DNA of 64,000 nucleotides from Corythucha ciliata (GCA_038030265.1 CM075943.1:33294001-33358000); one strand, 5' to 3'; positions 33,880-45,600 are shown, numbered from the stretch's first letter. Program-made: numbers and translations. Notes: a model not told the origin generated them from the letters alone.

Positions 33880-34462
33880 TTTTTGCTTTTTCATCTAGAT
33901 GCAACCGATTTTTGTGGTTTTGGTCGTCTGGCTCCTGAACTTCGTAAGTGCGCACATAATATTGTTAGAGAAAATACCGTACGACACACGAGCGAAAACA
34001 GCTCATCCCAAAGCTTGTACGATTATGCACCCACTCACAAACCATAACAGTTGATTCTAAGAACTCGGTCCTCACCAGAGCTGGATTTAGAAGGGAGAGG
34101 TTTACCGGTCATAGAGGAGGGGGTGCCATAATCAGATCAAGTACAGGAGCAACAATAAATCCTTAGGTTATAGGTTTCTTTTCTCCATCACTAAACCGGA
34201 CCAGGCAATAGAATGTAGCTGGGGTAAAATAGGCCCCGCCTACTTCACCCCACTTCAAAAAAAAATTTCGGGGCTTTACCCCATGTACATAGTACTATTC
34301 TGTATTCTCCAAGAGACCTCTGGATTGGATACGGAAGTGTTGTCTTCTCTTAGTCTTTCTTTGACTTGCTGAGCTTGAACATCTCCTGATTGCCTCCGCT
34401 GTGAATTGGCGTCTCTCTACCTTCTGTCATTCACTATCTTGTTGATTTGAAGAATAACCGAA
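33880..34462. other. Upstream region of Vig/SERBP1 copy 2, duplicated
   Basis: Inverted match to 20769-21350, including GTCTGGCTCCTGAACTTC and the segment just before the start codon (TTCAGTGGCT context excluded). It presumably holds the promoter and 5' UTR of the plus-strand copy. No clear TATA box was assigned. Confidence 0.6.
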
Positions 34463-36156
34463 ATGTCGAGCGTGCATTATTCAGTGGCTGCCACCCTCAA
34501 CCTGTTCGATTCGGAAGAGGCGGAAGAAGCGAACCTATTGGAGTTGCTTCAGAAGATCGCTCTGTCTCCTGCTGTAGCTTCACAAAACAATAAAACGACT
34601 ACTTCAACGTCGGGCGAGCATATACGCGAGGCGACAAAACATAACAAGAGCGGCGGCGGGCAGAAGGGCGGCGATGGTGTGACCGCCGGTAATCAAATGA
34701 GGGAGAACGTGCGGCCGAAGAGAAACACCGACAGGGCAGCTGAAGCCAAACCAAGATTGAGGTGGCTTAGAAAGAATCGGGAGGTTACTGATGTTGATAT
34801 TTGGAATTTGTCAATGGCTGCTAGCTTTTACCACAAGGTATGCTATAAATTTGACTTTCTTTATTAGTTGTATAGGATCAATCAACTCAGTTATCTTGTT
34901 ATTTGATTTTGCTTCCTTTGTTACTATCTTAACTATGAGAGCTTGATATTCAAAATGAATTTATCGCCCATTATTCTGCTCCCCTCCTTTTTGAACGTTG
35001 ACAGCCAATGTTCTTCCTCAAAAAGGAGGAGAAAAGAATTTGTCAACCAAAAAACAGGCGTGAAAAGGAGGAGTTGTCAATCTTTGGTATCGCCCAAAAT
35101 TTGTGGGCATGATTTGTTTTGTCACCATTTATTTATTTCATTTTAAAAACAATTAGTGACGTTTTTTCGATCAGTGTGCCAACCCCATCAGACTTTTTTT
35201 TACGATATTAGTCACAAGTTACTTATATTTATAATAAATAATCCTTCCTGGGATTGCATCGTGGTCATTCCAATGAAAATAGTCGTTGTCGTGGTAAAGA
35301 AGATTTTCATTCAAATGGCGACGGTGTAATCCCAGAATGAAAGGATTTTTTACTATACGTGTAAATGACTTCCGAATAGTATAGAAAAAAAGTCTGATGA
35401 GGTCGGCACACTGATAGACGAAACGTCACTATTGTTTTTTTTAAATAAAATAAATAAATAACGACAAAACAAAGTTTGCCCGTTGCGGCCGATTTTTTTT
35501 TATTTTATTTATTTATTTTTTTTATTTTCTTCTTCTCCTAAATATTTGAGCTTGAGGGAAGTTTATAAGCAGGGGAGAAAATAAGTGTGTTATTTATGAG
35601 TACGTATTTCTAAACGGCACTAGGCGTAATTGTAGACTAATTTAAACGTTAAAATAGGCTAATTAAGCTGTTTCTTTTTTAGACTGACGGACAAGCAAAT
35701 CACACAACCCGACCGGATGCTGACCAAACTGAGAATAACGTAGATACCACTGATGAAGAGCAGGCGCGCAGAGAGCTGACCCTGGATGAATGGCGGGCCA
35801 TGAAAGGACCAAAAAAGTCACCCACCTACAACATCCGTCAAGCCGGCGAGGGTGAAGATCTGACTCAATGGAAAATGATGTTCGCCCTGGGCAAGAAGAG
35901 AGAGATCACAGACGAAGATGAATACGAGTACATCAATCAGACAATCCCTCAGCGCGTTGGCCGTCTCAAACGGATCACCGTTGATTTTCGCTTCGCTGAC
36001 AATCGTCGTTCAAGCGGCGATTCATTTCGAGGAGGTCGCGGCCGTGGTAGCGAAGGCAGCCGCGGAGATGAAGGCATCTCCACTGAGTACCGTCAAGGAG
36101 TTTCAGCACCAGGAGTACCGAAAGTTTACGACGAACGCGATTTCCCATCGCTTTAA
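34463..36156 (+). CDS. vig: Vig/SERBP1 (HABP4/PAI-RBP1 family) mRNA-binding protein, copy 2
   Basis: Paralogue of the minus-strand gene at 19297-20768, with identical architecture. Exon 1 is 34463-34837 (125 codons), the intron is 34838-35682 (GT-AG) and exon 2 is 35683-36156, giving about 282 aa. The start MSSVHYSVAATLNLFDSEE and the core ELTLDEWRAM, YNIRQAGEGEDLTQWK are conserved. The end KVYDERDFPSL is identical. Differences include a short deletion in the exon 1 linker and an insertion of about six residues in the RGG region (SRGDEGI). The intron carries a MITE-like inverted repeat at 35155-35432 that is also recognisable, decayed, in copy 1. Intact introns argue for segmental duplication rather than retroposition. 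Both copies look translatable; which one is ancestral cannot be told here. Confidence 0.85.
35155..35432. mobile_element. MITE-like inverted repeat in the intron of Vig/SERBP1 copy 2
   Basis: The left end, AGTGACGTTTTTTCGATCAG, and the right end (CTGATAGACGAAACGTCACT) are inverted over about 45 bp, continuing through GTGTGCC and CATCAGAC blocks. Related sequence lies in the intron of copy 1 around 19960-20170, so the element predates the gene duplication. Confidence 0.65.
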
Positions 36157-36644
36157 GGCTCCATCTTTTTTTCTAACTTTCCTGTCGTTTTTTTGTGTAA
36201 GCCGAGAGTCAATTTTTTTGCCCCCAATCTCCTAATAATTTGTCCCATCTACTTTAAGCAATTGTATATACTATGTTATATATGTATGTTGAAATGTGAT
36301 ACTTTAAGGCTGCCTCCTAATAATAATTGTAAGTATTTTCATTAAAACTTTAGAGGAGTTACAGTTTTGCCTTTGGAGCGAAATACTGTATTATGCTTTA
36401 AACTTGTATTAAGATTTTGGTATTAAAAATAATGTATTAAAACTTTTGTATTGAAAAAGGTATTAAAACTTTATTTTTTTCCTTCACTTTTTGATAGATA
36501 TAACTAAGAAGTTTTTTCTGGGTTAACTGAGCAAGGGTCAGTATAGACGAGGTCAAATGGTTTGTCGGGACGCCTGTGGTGAGGAAAATGGTGGAGCTCC
36601 AAAAAATTAGAGTATCAAGATTATACGAGGTATAAACATGAATA
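36157..36644. other. 3' UTR of Vig/SERBP1 copy 2 and flank
   Basis: About 36157-36350 matches the 3' flank of copy 1 (19030-19240 inverted), for example AATTTGTC and GAAATGTGATA blocks, marking the 3' side of the duplication. Beyond about 36360 the similarity fades. Confidence 0.5.
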
Positions 36645-37150
36645 TACAGGGTGGATGGGGAAAGTGTGACAAAAAAAATTGGGTGAAAATATACCTCATT
36701 TGCGACAGAAATCACCCTATACAGGGTGCGGCAGATAATGTGGACCACCCATTTTTCTCCGCTATTATTGATGATATTGGAATGGTGCTCGGAGTTATGT
36801 CCCCTTGATCTTAGGTGAGGATTTCATATCTGTAGCCCAAAAATTTTTATTGAGCCCCGGTAGGGCCCAAATTTGACCTAACTTTATGAAATATTTCATA
36901 AAATGGGTGGTCCACATTATCTGCCGCACCCCGTATACACCATGGTCCGAAAATCAAAACCCTTCGAGATTTTTCTAGCGATTTTTAAGGCGTACATAAA
37001 TTTTTTCAACTAAACAGGTACGAGAAACTCGCTTTCAAATTGAATTTTTGCAACTTTTGGTGATAGATTCGGAAAGAGCACACTATTTTCTGTCGGGATT
37101 AGCTATTTTCCATAGAAATTAACTATTTTATGTGTCCTCAATTGTGGCTC
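36645..37150 (+). repeat. Dispersed repeat, inverted copy at 40430-40735, carrying a MITE
   Basis: Starts TATACAGGGTGGATGGGG and shares ATACCTCATTTGCGA and GAAAATCAAAACCCTTCGAG with the 40.4-40.7 kb copy. It is interrupted here by the MITE at 36722-36933. Confidence 0.75.
36722..36933. mobile_element. 212-bp MITE with TATA target duplication
   Basis: Terminal inverted repeats of about 35 bp: CAGGGTGCGGCAGATAATGT at the left and its complement at the right, continuing GGACCACCCATTTT. It is flanked by TATA at 36718-36721 and 36934-36937. The paralogous repeat at about 40650-40665 has the same site without the insert. Confidence 0.9.
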
Positions 37151-37719
37151 AAAGTCGTGCCATTCAGGGATTGCAATTTTCGGGTGCATTACACTACTAC
37201 ATGTTTCGACGTTTTCACCTTGTATGCACTGCATGCATTGTATGCATCCTATCAAAACGCTTCATTTTCACCAGAGTTCACGCCGTAACTAGTAGATGAG
37301 GGGAAATCCCCCCTAACATCGCGTCATAGGGTATGCAAAAAAAAATACCTACCTTTCTTTACATTTAGGTTATAGATACTCATGGTTTAATGCAATAAAC
37401 TGATTATGACGCGGTTTTTTCTCCTCAAAGAGGAAAATTAACAATTCTAACGTAACTACCAATACAAAAATGTGAAATTACGAAGCTTCGAGGGTATAGT
37501 TAACCGGTCGTAGGTGTAGAAACGAGAAAGTTTGCCCAAAAAACGAAGATAAAAGATGGAAAACGAGGGTAGGGCTTTAAACCCTGTTTCATGGTGGGGG
37601 AGGGGGGGATCATTGAATAATGGAAAAGACAAGGCGAAATATTGAAGGGTGCAAAACACTATAGGAACCTAAGCCAAGAACTAGAAGTAAAGAGATCTAG
37701 TTCTCAACTTGGAGACTAA
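37151..37719. other. No gene recognised
   Basis: AT-rich sequence with several short frames lacking any domain. One block (CATCCTATCAAAACGCTTCA, about 37245) recurs inverted near 27010. Confidence 0.4.
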
Positions 37720-37982
37720 AGTACGCGACACGAAATAAGGCGGGTGTGACTCATCGGCCCTCCCATGCCCTGTTGCCACTCCGTGCGTTGTGGGTGGTGA
37801 TGTGGGGCGGGGTTTTACGAACGCTCACCGGCTCACAGCTCTCCAAAGTGACAACGATGGGAGCGCAACGTTGCCAGCTATGGGTGTAGACTTGAGCTTT
37901 TCATCGCATCTTTGGGACTATAATGCGCAACGTTGGTTTTTTAGTCGATGAGTCACACCCGCCTTATTTCGTGTCGCGTACG
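37720..37982. mobile_element. 260-bp MITE with GTACGCGACACGAAATAAGG ends
   Basis: Arms of about 42 bp (37721-37762 and 37940-37981) are inverted, almost identical copies spanning GTACGCGACACGAAATAAGG and CGGGTGTGACTCATCG. No coding frame. Confidence 0.85.
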
Positions 37983-38226
37983 TGTGTAATTTCAAGTGGG
38001 ACTTTGAATTTTCATTTGTTGGTAGTCCTAGGAGCACTGGAGTGTTTGGAAGCTGAGAAACTCGTCAACCCCCTGATACACGAGCCACTTGACTGCCGCG
38101 ACCCCGCGACGTCTCATATTTCCCCTTGAAGTCGTGCCACCCCGTGTGCAGGCTAATTCAAGCTCAATTGACCGGGTCGCGCCACTCAAGTGGCCCCGTC
38201 TGTCAAGGTCGTAATTGAAAAAAAAA

Positions 38227-38527
38227 TCGCTCCGGCAGCTTGCGGTCGGAAAGAGTGCATTTCATTTCGTATACGGATACCTTAAGCCGTCCCAGAAGTA
38301 ATAATGTTGAGACCATAATTTGTTTCGTTAATGTTTGACCCTCCCTCATACTGTTTGCTGCCGGGTTTGTTTAAGCTGAGCTTAATGGGAATCAAAGGCT
38401 ACTTCAAAATGGAATCATCTTACCGAATATAATGCTTCTGGAATCAACTGGTGATTTGTAGTGATTTTTTAAACTTTTCAACTCCTATTCCCCCCTCCAC
38501 CTTGACCGATTTGGCCCAATTGCAATT
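38227..38527 (-). repeat. Repeat family A copy, right-end fragment
   Basis: Begins TCGCTCCGGCAGCTTGCGGT, the complement of the family's right terminus, and continues to the ACCTTGACCGATTTGGCCC block, where similarity stops. Confidence 0.8.
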
Positions 38528-38929
38528 GGCGATTCAGATTATCACTTGCAGCGGTAGCGTCGAGGCGCAATGGCGGAAAAGAGTCCTACTCTTACCACCA
38601 ACGTAAGGGCTAAATAATGTGTTCTTGCAGTTTTTAAGGAGTTTACAATGTTTTCCGTTTGAACTATTGCCACACTTGATTGAAAAAGACTTTGCGTTCA
38701 CGACCTTTCTTCGATCGACCTTCTACGACCTGCTTTCAAAGGATTACATTTCGGGAACGTAGTGAATTTAGTATCCTAGTTTGTACCTATAATGGACAGT
38801 ACGTCAAATAATGTTGCCTATGTGAATCATTAAATGCACGGTCTCATCAAGGAGCTTCAAAGAAGGGGACGTGTAGTTAAGCACCAAATATTGTATAAGC
38901 GGCCAAATGGAGGACGCCGCCAAATCTCT
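38528..38929. other. No gene recognised
   Basis: No frame over 60 codons with any recognisable motif, and no repeat end. Confidence 0.4.
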
Positions 38930-39539
38930 ATAATTCACGGCTAAACGGGTGAAAAATCGCAAAAGTGAAAAAAATTGCTAAGCCGCGGCAAAAATGGATA
39001 AAACTTGCTAATTTATCAATGAAATTGACTAATTCGCAGATTAAATAGAGAAAACGTCAATTCCCGGCTTCTGATCGTAACTTCGTGACAGAAAGTGAAA
39101 AAAATTGCTGATCCGCAGCCAAATTTCAGAAAAGGCGTTAGGTAATTTGCGGATAAAATTGGGAGAACTCTTAATTCGTTGATGAAACGTAGAAAAATCC
39201 CTAATTAGCTGCTAAGTTGATGGAAAACGCTAATTTGCGGCTGAACTCAAGAAAAATGGATGTTTATGGCGTTGAAATGAAAAAGTTTGCTATTTCACAG
39301 AATGAATAGAGCAAATGGCATGTGGCGGTTCCTTGAGAGACAACTTCGTGGCTAAAATTAGAAGATTTAGCGCTAATTCACGGGTAAATCACATCGCTTA
39401 TTATCGGTTGAAATAAGAAAAACACAAATTCTTTGCAAGAAAAACTGCTAATACACGGCTAAAATGGAGATAAATCGCTAATTCGCGGCTAAACTCGAGA
39501 CAAATCGCTAACTCGTGGCTAAAATGGAGACAAATCGGT
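38930..39539. repeat. Degenerate array of AATTCGCGGCTAAAATGGAGA-like units
   Basis: Variants of GCTAATTCGCGGCTAAA recur every 30-40 bp, cleanest at 39440-39540. It is the same array type as 30590-31660. A family B element is inserted at its right edge. Confidence 0.75.
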
Positions 39540-39996
39540 AATGGGGAACTTGCATGAATGTCCGATTTGGGAGAAAAGTATACCGGTGAATTGGCACATG
39601 GACAAAAGGATATCAACGGTAGTTGCAGCCCGATTGGTGCATTTGGTGATTTTTAAATAAGTTTCAACGTTCTTCAAAAGGGGATAGATAGTTCGAGGGG
39701 AACTGACGTCAATCCCTACTTTTGAAGCATGTGATTAGGGCACTGCAACATTTTTTGTTTACAAATAACAAGAAAAATTGTCCCGCTGAAAATATGTCTT
39801 ACCCCCTCTTCCTCACACCATTCTTTTCATTAAATAGGCTTTGACGTTATCAAATCCCCACTCAACATTTTTAAAAATTTGCTCTAAAAAAAAAAAAAAA
39901 AAAAAAGATTGATTTCAATGTTTGTGTGAGCTATAGCAGCGTGGAAGAGTCCTCTTCAAGGAACACCAGTGCTTGAAAAATGTGTAAGTTCCCCAT
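39540..39996 (+). mobile_element. Repeat family B element, 457 bp, most complete copy
   Basis: Ends are AATGGGGAACTTGCATG and TGTGTAAGTTCCCCATT. The interior includes TATACCGGTGAATTGGCACA and a poly-A run near 39888. This copy serves as reference for the interrupted copies. Confidence 0.8.
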
Positions 39997-40429
39997 TCAA
40001 GAATTGACAGTTTTTATCCATAAGAAGGCTACACTGATCGTTTAACAGGCAGAAGTGGAAGTTCTTCGTGGAATATTGCCCCTTTTTATGTGAGCACAGT
40101 CAATTTCTGGGCTGAAATTAGCTTTCTTTGCCGAATAGGGTAAACTCATGAAATCGCGTCTTTTAATGCGCTAATTTTACTCCTCGCGCTAATTCGCAGG
40201 TATTGCTTGAATTTACAGGTCAAAACAAGCGATTTTGAATAGAAAAATCACTCTTTTTTCGAAAAAAAAATTCCTGTCATTTCCGCCGAAAAATCGCCAA
40301 TTAATTAAACAAATGCTCATTTGGAAAGTGACACGTTGAAGAAGTTTTTCTGATCCATCGAAAGCCGATAGGCGGAGATTTAGTATGGGCAAGTGGTGAT
40401 TGACTTTCATTGAAAAAATAAAAATTCTG

Positions 40430-40866
40430 TTTCGCAAAACTTTGAGGAGCTGCCGAGGACACAGAAATAGTTATTTTTTGGCGAAAATGGATAGTCCTGA
40501 CAGGAAAGAATGTGTTCTTCCTGAATCCATCGTCAAAAGTTATAGAATGTCAGCTGGGAAGAGAGTTACTCGCATTTAGTCCAGGAAAATGATGTTATCC
40601 TAAAAAGATGCTAGAAAAATAATATCTCGAAGGGTTTTGATTTTCGGACCACGGGTTATAGGATGTTTTCGATCGCAAATGAGGTATAATTTTACCAAAT
40701 TTTTTTCTTTACACTTAAACCCTTCCACCCTGTATATGAATACCGGAGACGACTAAATTCGTGTTCTAGAGGTTCTGAAACATGAAAAAAACGTGTCATG
40801 ACCCATGTTTGCCATCATCATGACGAGACCAATAGTGCATTTTCGGAATGAAATGCACTAAAAAAA
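40430..40866 (-). repeat. Dispersed repeat (empty-site copy) joined to a family A left end
   Basis: 40430-40735 is the inverted paralogue of 36645-37150 without the MITE. 40733-40866 is the family A left end in reverse, ending GAATGAAATGCACTAAAAAA. Confidence 0.75.
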
Positions 40867-41364
40867 CTCTGCGAATTATCGAACAATGCCTTATTATTTC
40901 GACTATTTAATTGATAAGCTGAACTAAAAGTAGGTACAGGTTAGCGCGCGAAGAAAAAATCGTGTCTTTAGCGCGCATTACCTGGGTAAACCCTTGTCAA
41001 AGTTAATCGTTTTACTACTTTGCTGAGGGTAGAACGTTTTCCCTACTTCTTCTTTATCATATTTTCCTTCTTTCCTTCTTCTGACCTTCTCACCTTCTTG
41101 CCTCGTCCACTGAGTCATCAACGAAATACGTATATGTACCTACCTATTTTTCTTTTTTTTAATTTGAGGAATACCATATTGTTAAAATATGAACTTATGC
41201 AAGAAAGTGTGCGTTTGCCGGGCCGAGAGAGGGAGAGAGAAAGAGTGAGCGAGTGAGACTGAAATTTAATGACCGGCAAACCACTTTGTGGACGAGGTTG
41301 CTTCCTGTGGGAGTATATTATTTTATTTTAAGGCGGCTGCACACAGTCACGTGGTATTCAAACT

Positions 41365-41366
<2 letters not shown>
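40867..41366. other. No gene recognised
   Basis: Pyrimidine-rich stretch at 41030-41110 and a GAGAGAGG-rich patch at 41223-41255. No coding evidence. Confidence 0.4.
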
Positions 41367-41423
<57 letters not shown>

Positions 41424-41425
41424 AC
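41367..41425. repeat. (AAC)n microsatellite
   Basis: About 18 AAC units followed by AAACAAAC. It lies at the outer edge of the long inverted repeat; the mirrored edge at 44860-44874 has only three GTT-type units. Confidence 0.95.
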
Positions 41426-42906
41426 AAACAATACCAACCAACAAAATATCAAACAATTTCTAGCACCACCTAAAAACAGACCAGCCCCCCCTATTCCGTA
41501 AGTCTTAACGCGTGCGTTAGCAAAATTTCTCAGCCGATTACTTAAATTATTCAACTTTTTTCGCTAACGCACGCGTTAAGAGTTACAGAATAGGGGTGCA
41601 GGGCCCTATTCAGAAACGTCTGGCGAGGAATGCCGCAAGTATGGTTGCTATGGCCGGGTAATGTCATTTCTTATTCGGAGCCCTTGGATCCCACTTGCCG
41701 CATTTTTCCCCGAATAAGGCCCCAGATGGAAATCGGTAAATATTTTGCTCGTTATTTGACGAATACCAACGCGCACAGATAAATAATATGGGGAGCGAAA
41801 AAAAAATTGGCCCATTTCCCCTTCTCTAAAAGGGTCCATACACGTACAATAATTATTGCGCAATACATTTGTGTAGTATTTTGTTTCTAAATGTTTATTC
41901 GGATAAAAAATTGGTTGTTCATTATCGGGAACGGGCTCCTTTTCTCGAACATGATTGGTAGATTCTTGGATGCCACTATGCTTTGATAGACCCCTAGTTT
42001 GCGTAATATTTATTGAACTTGTGTGGGCCGCTTAGTAGTCCAAATATAATGGGGCGAGAAAACTATTGGAAACAAACATCGGTGCCAAAGCGTTGAAGTT
42101 TTCAAAACGAATTGTAATAAAAACTGCTGCTTTCACTGAACGGTAAAACAGATTGACAGCTGAAAAGTGCATCGTGGGAAATTTTGCTTCAAACTAGTAA
42201 AACAAATTATTATGAAAACCTCACCCAATACTTTAGCATCTCCTAATTTGGACGATAGGAGTGGAAGAACATAGGGTATTCCTTTCATCACATTTTCTAA
42301 TAATAAACAATCCCTCTATTTCTTATCTGTGCTCGCTGACGAATAACATCACATGTGTGTATCCAGCTATTGGACCGCCTTAGCAATCACTGAGTATGCA
42401 ATTTTAAGAACTGATCTGAGATAATCAGCTGCCTACTTGCAAAGAATATTTGATGACAAAACAGGTGATTTTTTGATCAACACCTTAACCATCAGCAATA
42501 AATTGATAAAGCTGCCCTTATAGGCCACTCAAATTTTATCCAAAGTGATAATCCTGATTCGAATCGAATGGAGTTCATTAACGGTATCTTTTATTTATCA
42601 AAACATGCCTAACCAGAAAACCCTTTCTCTTCATCTTTTCAATTATTCTTCACACCTTGGGTGACGTACTAGCTGAGATTTTCCAGTATATATAGAAGTT
42701 ACCGATTTGCCAGTCTCTCATTGCTAACCGTGCCTCCTTTGTGTATCGAGTTCTGCTGCTCTTGTGCTTTATTGATTTTGAACATTTACTTGCTGACCTG
42801 GATTGTTTTTTGGCTCCTTACCCGGCGAATATTGACCTTGGCTTGTTCACTGACTATCTTCTATTTTGACTTGTGCTGTGGATTACTGTTTCGCGACTTC
42901 GTTGTC

Positions 42907-43952
42907 ATGGAAATCATTTGGACGAAAAGAGGAAACCCATCCCTTATATACGATGGCTACCGCTATCGAATCGACCGTCGGACGAATGACAGGATAAATT
43001 GGAGATGCGTTCATGAACGTCGATCAAAATGCAAAGGCACTCTGAAATCCACGAATGGAGATGATTACGCGGTATTAGACACCACTTCACACACGTGTAT
43101 ACCGAATGTCGCTGAGCTCGAGGTCTCCAAGGCTATGTCGGTGTGCCGAAAAAGAGCGCGAGATGAAGTGCTTACTCCAGTTAGTGCAATTTATAAAGAA
43201 GTGTTCGCACCGATATCAAACGGTGGATACGAGCTTGTCACTGAAGTTCCCTCTTATGAAAATATAAAATCAACGCTCTGCCGCCTTCGTCGAACCACGC
43301 TGGGGACTCTGCAGGATCCATCTTCAAGCCGTGACATCGAATTAACCGACGAGATGCTTGCTCTGTCCGACGGGACGGGACATCTTTTTTATTGTTTGAT
43401 ATCAACTGCATGATGGGGAAAAGAGCCCTTGTCTTCAGCAGTACATCTGGTCGCGAGCTCCTGAAGCATAAGAAGGATTTCTTTTTGGATGGGACCTTCA
43501 AAAGCTCGTCCAAGCAATTCGTTCAACTGTTCACCATGCACACGAACCTGGGTGGCTCCGAAGACGAGACAAATGTTGTTCCCGCAGCGTATGTCCTTCT
43601 CGAGGATAAAAAAAAGGGCACCTATTCAATGTTGTTTGAGACCCTAAAAAATTGGGGATGGTCACCGAGAAAAGTTAAACTCGACTTTGAATCCTCAGTG
43701 ATTGAAGCCATTGAAGAAGTGTTCAGTGATGTGTTAGTGTCGGGCTGCAGCTACCATTTCAACCAGTGCATTTGGAGACGAATTCAGCAGATAGGGTTGA
43801 CTGTTGACTACAAAAGCAACGAGGAAATCAGAAAGATCTGCCGAATGTGCTCCACGCTTGCATTGATCCCGCCGGATAATGTGATTAGAAAATGTGATGA
43901 AAGGAATACCCTATGTTCTTCCACTCCTATCGTCCAAATTAGGAGATGCTAA
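42907..43952 (+). pseudogene. FLYWCH zinc finger-MULE transposase, frameshifted and truncated
   Basis: A DNA-cutting transposase of Mutator-like elements. From ATG 42907 (MEIIWTKRGNPSLIYDGYRY) residues about 8-65 form a FLYWCH zinc finger, with a WRCVHER block and a C-terminal HTC. After about 165 residues the frame is lost near 43385-43410. It resumes as a MULE domain: FFLDGTFKSS with the first catalytic Asp, VKLDFESSVIEA with the second, and the CSYHFNQ CxxH-type motif. The C-terminus runs into the right inverted-repeat arm at about 43881. The third acidic residue and the rest of the domain are therefore missing. An ATG-less hydrophobic lead-in extends the frame back to 42721, but the family homology supports 42907 as start. 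Confidence 0.75.
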
Positions 43953-44152
43953 AGTATTGGGTGAGGTTTTCATAATAATTTGTTTTACTAGTTTGAAGCA
44001 AAATTTCCCTCGATGCACTTTTCAGCTGTCAATCTGTTTTACCGTTCAGTGAAAGCAGCAGTTTTTATTACAATTCGTTTTGAAAACTTCAACGCTTTGG
44101 CACCGATATTTGTTTCCAATAGTTTTCTCGCCCCATTATATTTGGACTACTA

Positions 44153-44451
44153 AGCGGCCCACACAAGTTCAATAAATATTACGCAAACTAGGGGTTGCAC
44201 AATAAAATTGAACGTTTGTGGATTGTATTGATGGGCTGCACAATATCGGGATCGGACAGCAACGCTGCCATAGAAATCCCACCCCCGCCGGTCTATCAAA
44301 GCATAGTGGCATCCAAGAATCTACCAATCATGTTCGAGAAAAGGAGCCCGTTCCCGATAATGAACAACCAATTTTTTATCCGAATAAACATTTAGAAACA
44401 AAATATTACACAAATGTATTGCGCAATAATTATTGTACGTGTATGGACCCT
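44153..44451. mobile_element. MITE with TGTACGTGTATGGACCC ends
   Basis: GGCCCACACAAGTTCAATAA and TTATTGTACGTGTATGGACC are imperfect inverted ends; TATTACGCAA and TTGCGCAATA continue the match. A 180-bp relative lies at 56674-56862, and a deletion derivative lies in the left arm of the fold-back element (41831-42035). Confidence 0.6.
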
Positions 44452-45304
44452 TTTAGAGAAGGGGAAATGAGCCAATTTTTTTTTCGCTCCCCATATTATT
44501 TATCTGTGCGCGTTGGTATTCGTCAAATAACGAGCAAAATATTTACCGATTTCCATCTGGGGCCTTATTCGGGGAAAAATGCGGCAAGTGGGATCCAAGG
44601 GCTCCGAATAAGAAATGACATTACCCGGCCATAGCAACCATACTTGCGGCATTCCTCGCCAGACGTTTCTGAATAGGGCCCTGCACCCCTATTCTGTAAC
44701 TCTTAACGCGTGCGTTAGCGAAAAAAGTTGAATAATTTAAGTAATCGGCTGAGAAATTTTGCTAACGCACGCGTTAAGACTTACGGAATAGGGGGGGCTG
44801 GTCTGTTTTTAGGTGGTGCTAGAAATTGTTTGATATTTTGTTGGTTGGTATTTTGTTTGTTTGTTATTGTTGTTGAAACGTAAAACTATAAATTTTGAGG
44901 GGGGGGGGGGTCAAAAATTTTTTTTTGCGATACGATTACAAAGACTTATTATTGAGAAATAATAAGTCTAAAGGCAACGGTCAGGAGGGGGGTCGAGGAA
45001 CCATATGGTTCAAATCATCGATGAAAGTCGCGAGGTATCGAAGATCACATCGCAGTGAAGGTGCTTCACTACGAACAGTCCCATACAATTATTGATGTTT
45101 GTTCCTCATCGCTGTTTCATCGAGACATCACTCATCGAGGTATCGCAGTGAAAGTGATTCACTATGAACGCACCCTAAGGGTTCTTTGTTCTCCTGCTTT
45201 TTCGGATGAGGTCAGTCTGCCCCCAGTAGCAACAGGACGATTCCATGAATAACGGTTACACTGGTTGTTAAGAACACCCGTTAACACTATTTTTTATCCT
45301 TGTT

Positions 45305-45600
45305 AATAATTAATTAATTATTGACCCACTGAGAGACCCACTGGGCTTATTGTTAGGGAAAAAGGAGGGTTATTAAACCAATTACAACCTTTTTCTTTTT
45401 TTATTAACAACGTTTCGTCGGAACTGTGCGCCGACCTCATTTGGTTATAAATATTCTTTTAACACACATCAACACGGGAAATCAACAGGGGGGGCGGGCG
45501 CACAGGACCGGCGAAACGTTGAAGAAAAAGAAAAAGGTTGTTATTGGTTTAATAACCCTTACAATAAGGCCAGTGGGTCAATATTCAATTATTTACAATA
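45305..45600. repeat. Inverted-repeat element with gene-free spacer
   Basis: TTATTGACCCACTG ... GGTTATTAAACCAAT ... CAACGTTTCG at 45307-45440 is mirrored at 45490-45597, with arms of about 110 bp and a spacer of about 50 bp. Confidence 0.75.

Larger units (their letters stand above)
41405..44874 (+). mobile_element. Fold-back MULE with inverted repeats of about 0.9-1.0 kb
   Basis: Arms at about 41405-42302 and 43881-44874 are inverted and nearly identical. They enclose 1.58 kb that encodes a FLYWCH-MULE transposase. The right arm has about 115 bp (around 44190-44300) missing from the left. Inside both arms sit a small MITE (41491-41597 and 44700-44805, built on TTAACGCGTGCGTTAGC) and a second inverted-repeat element with GGGCCCTATTCAGAAACG. 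Long terminal inverted repeats are usual for Mutator-like elements. The true ends and target duplication were not determined. Confidence 0.75.

Noticed and set aside
42721..42906. Hydrophobic N-terminal extension of the FLYWCH-MULE frame as a signal or membrane segment
   Set aside because: Family homology starts at the ATG at 42907; the lead-in is Leu/Phe-rich by composition and starts from an upstream codon without support.
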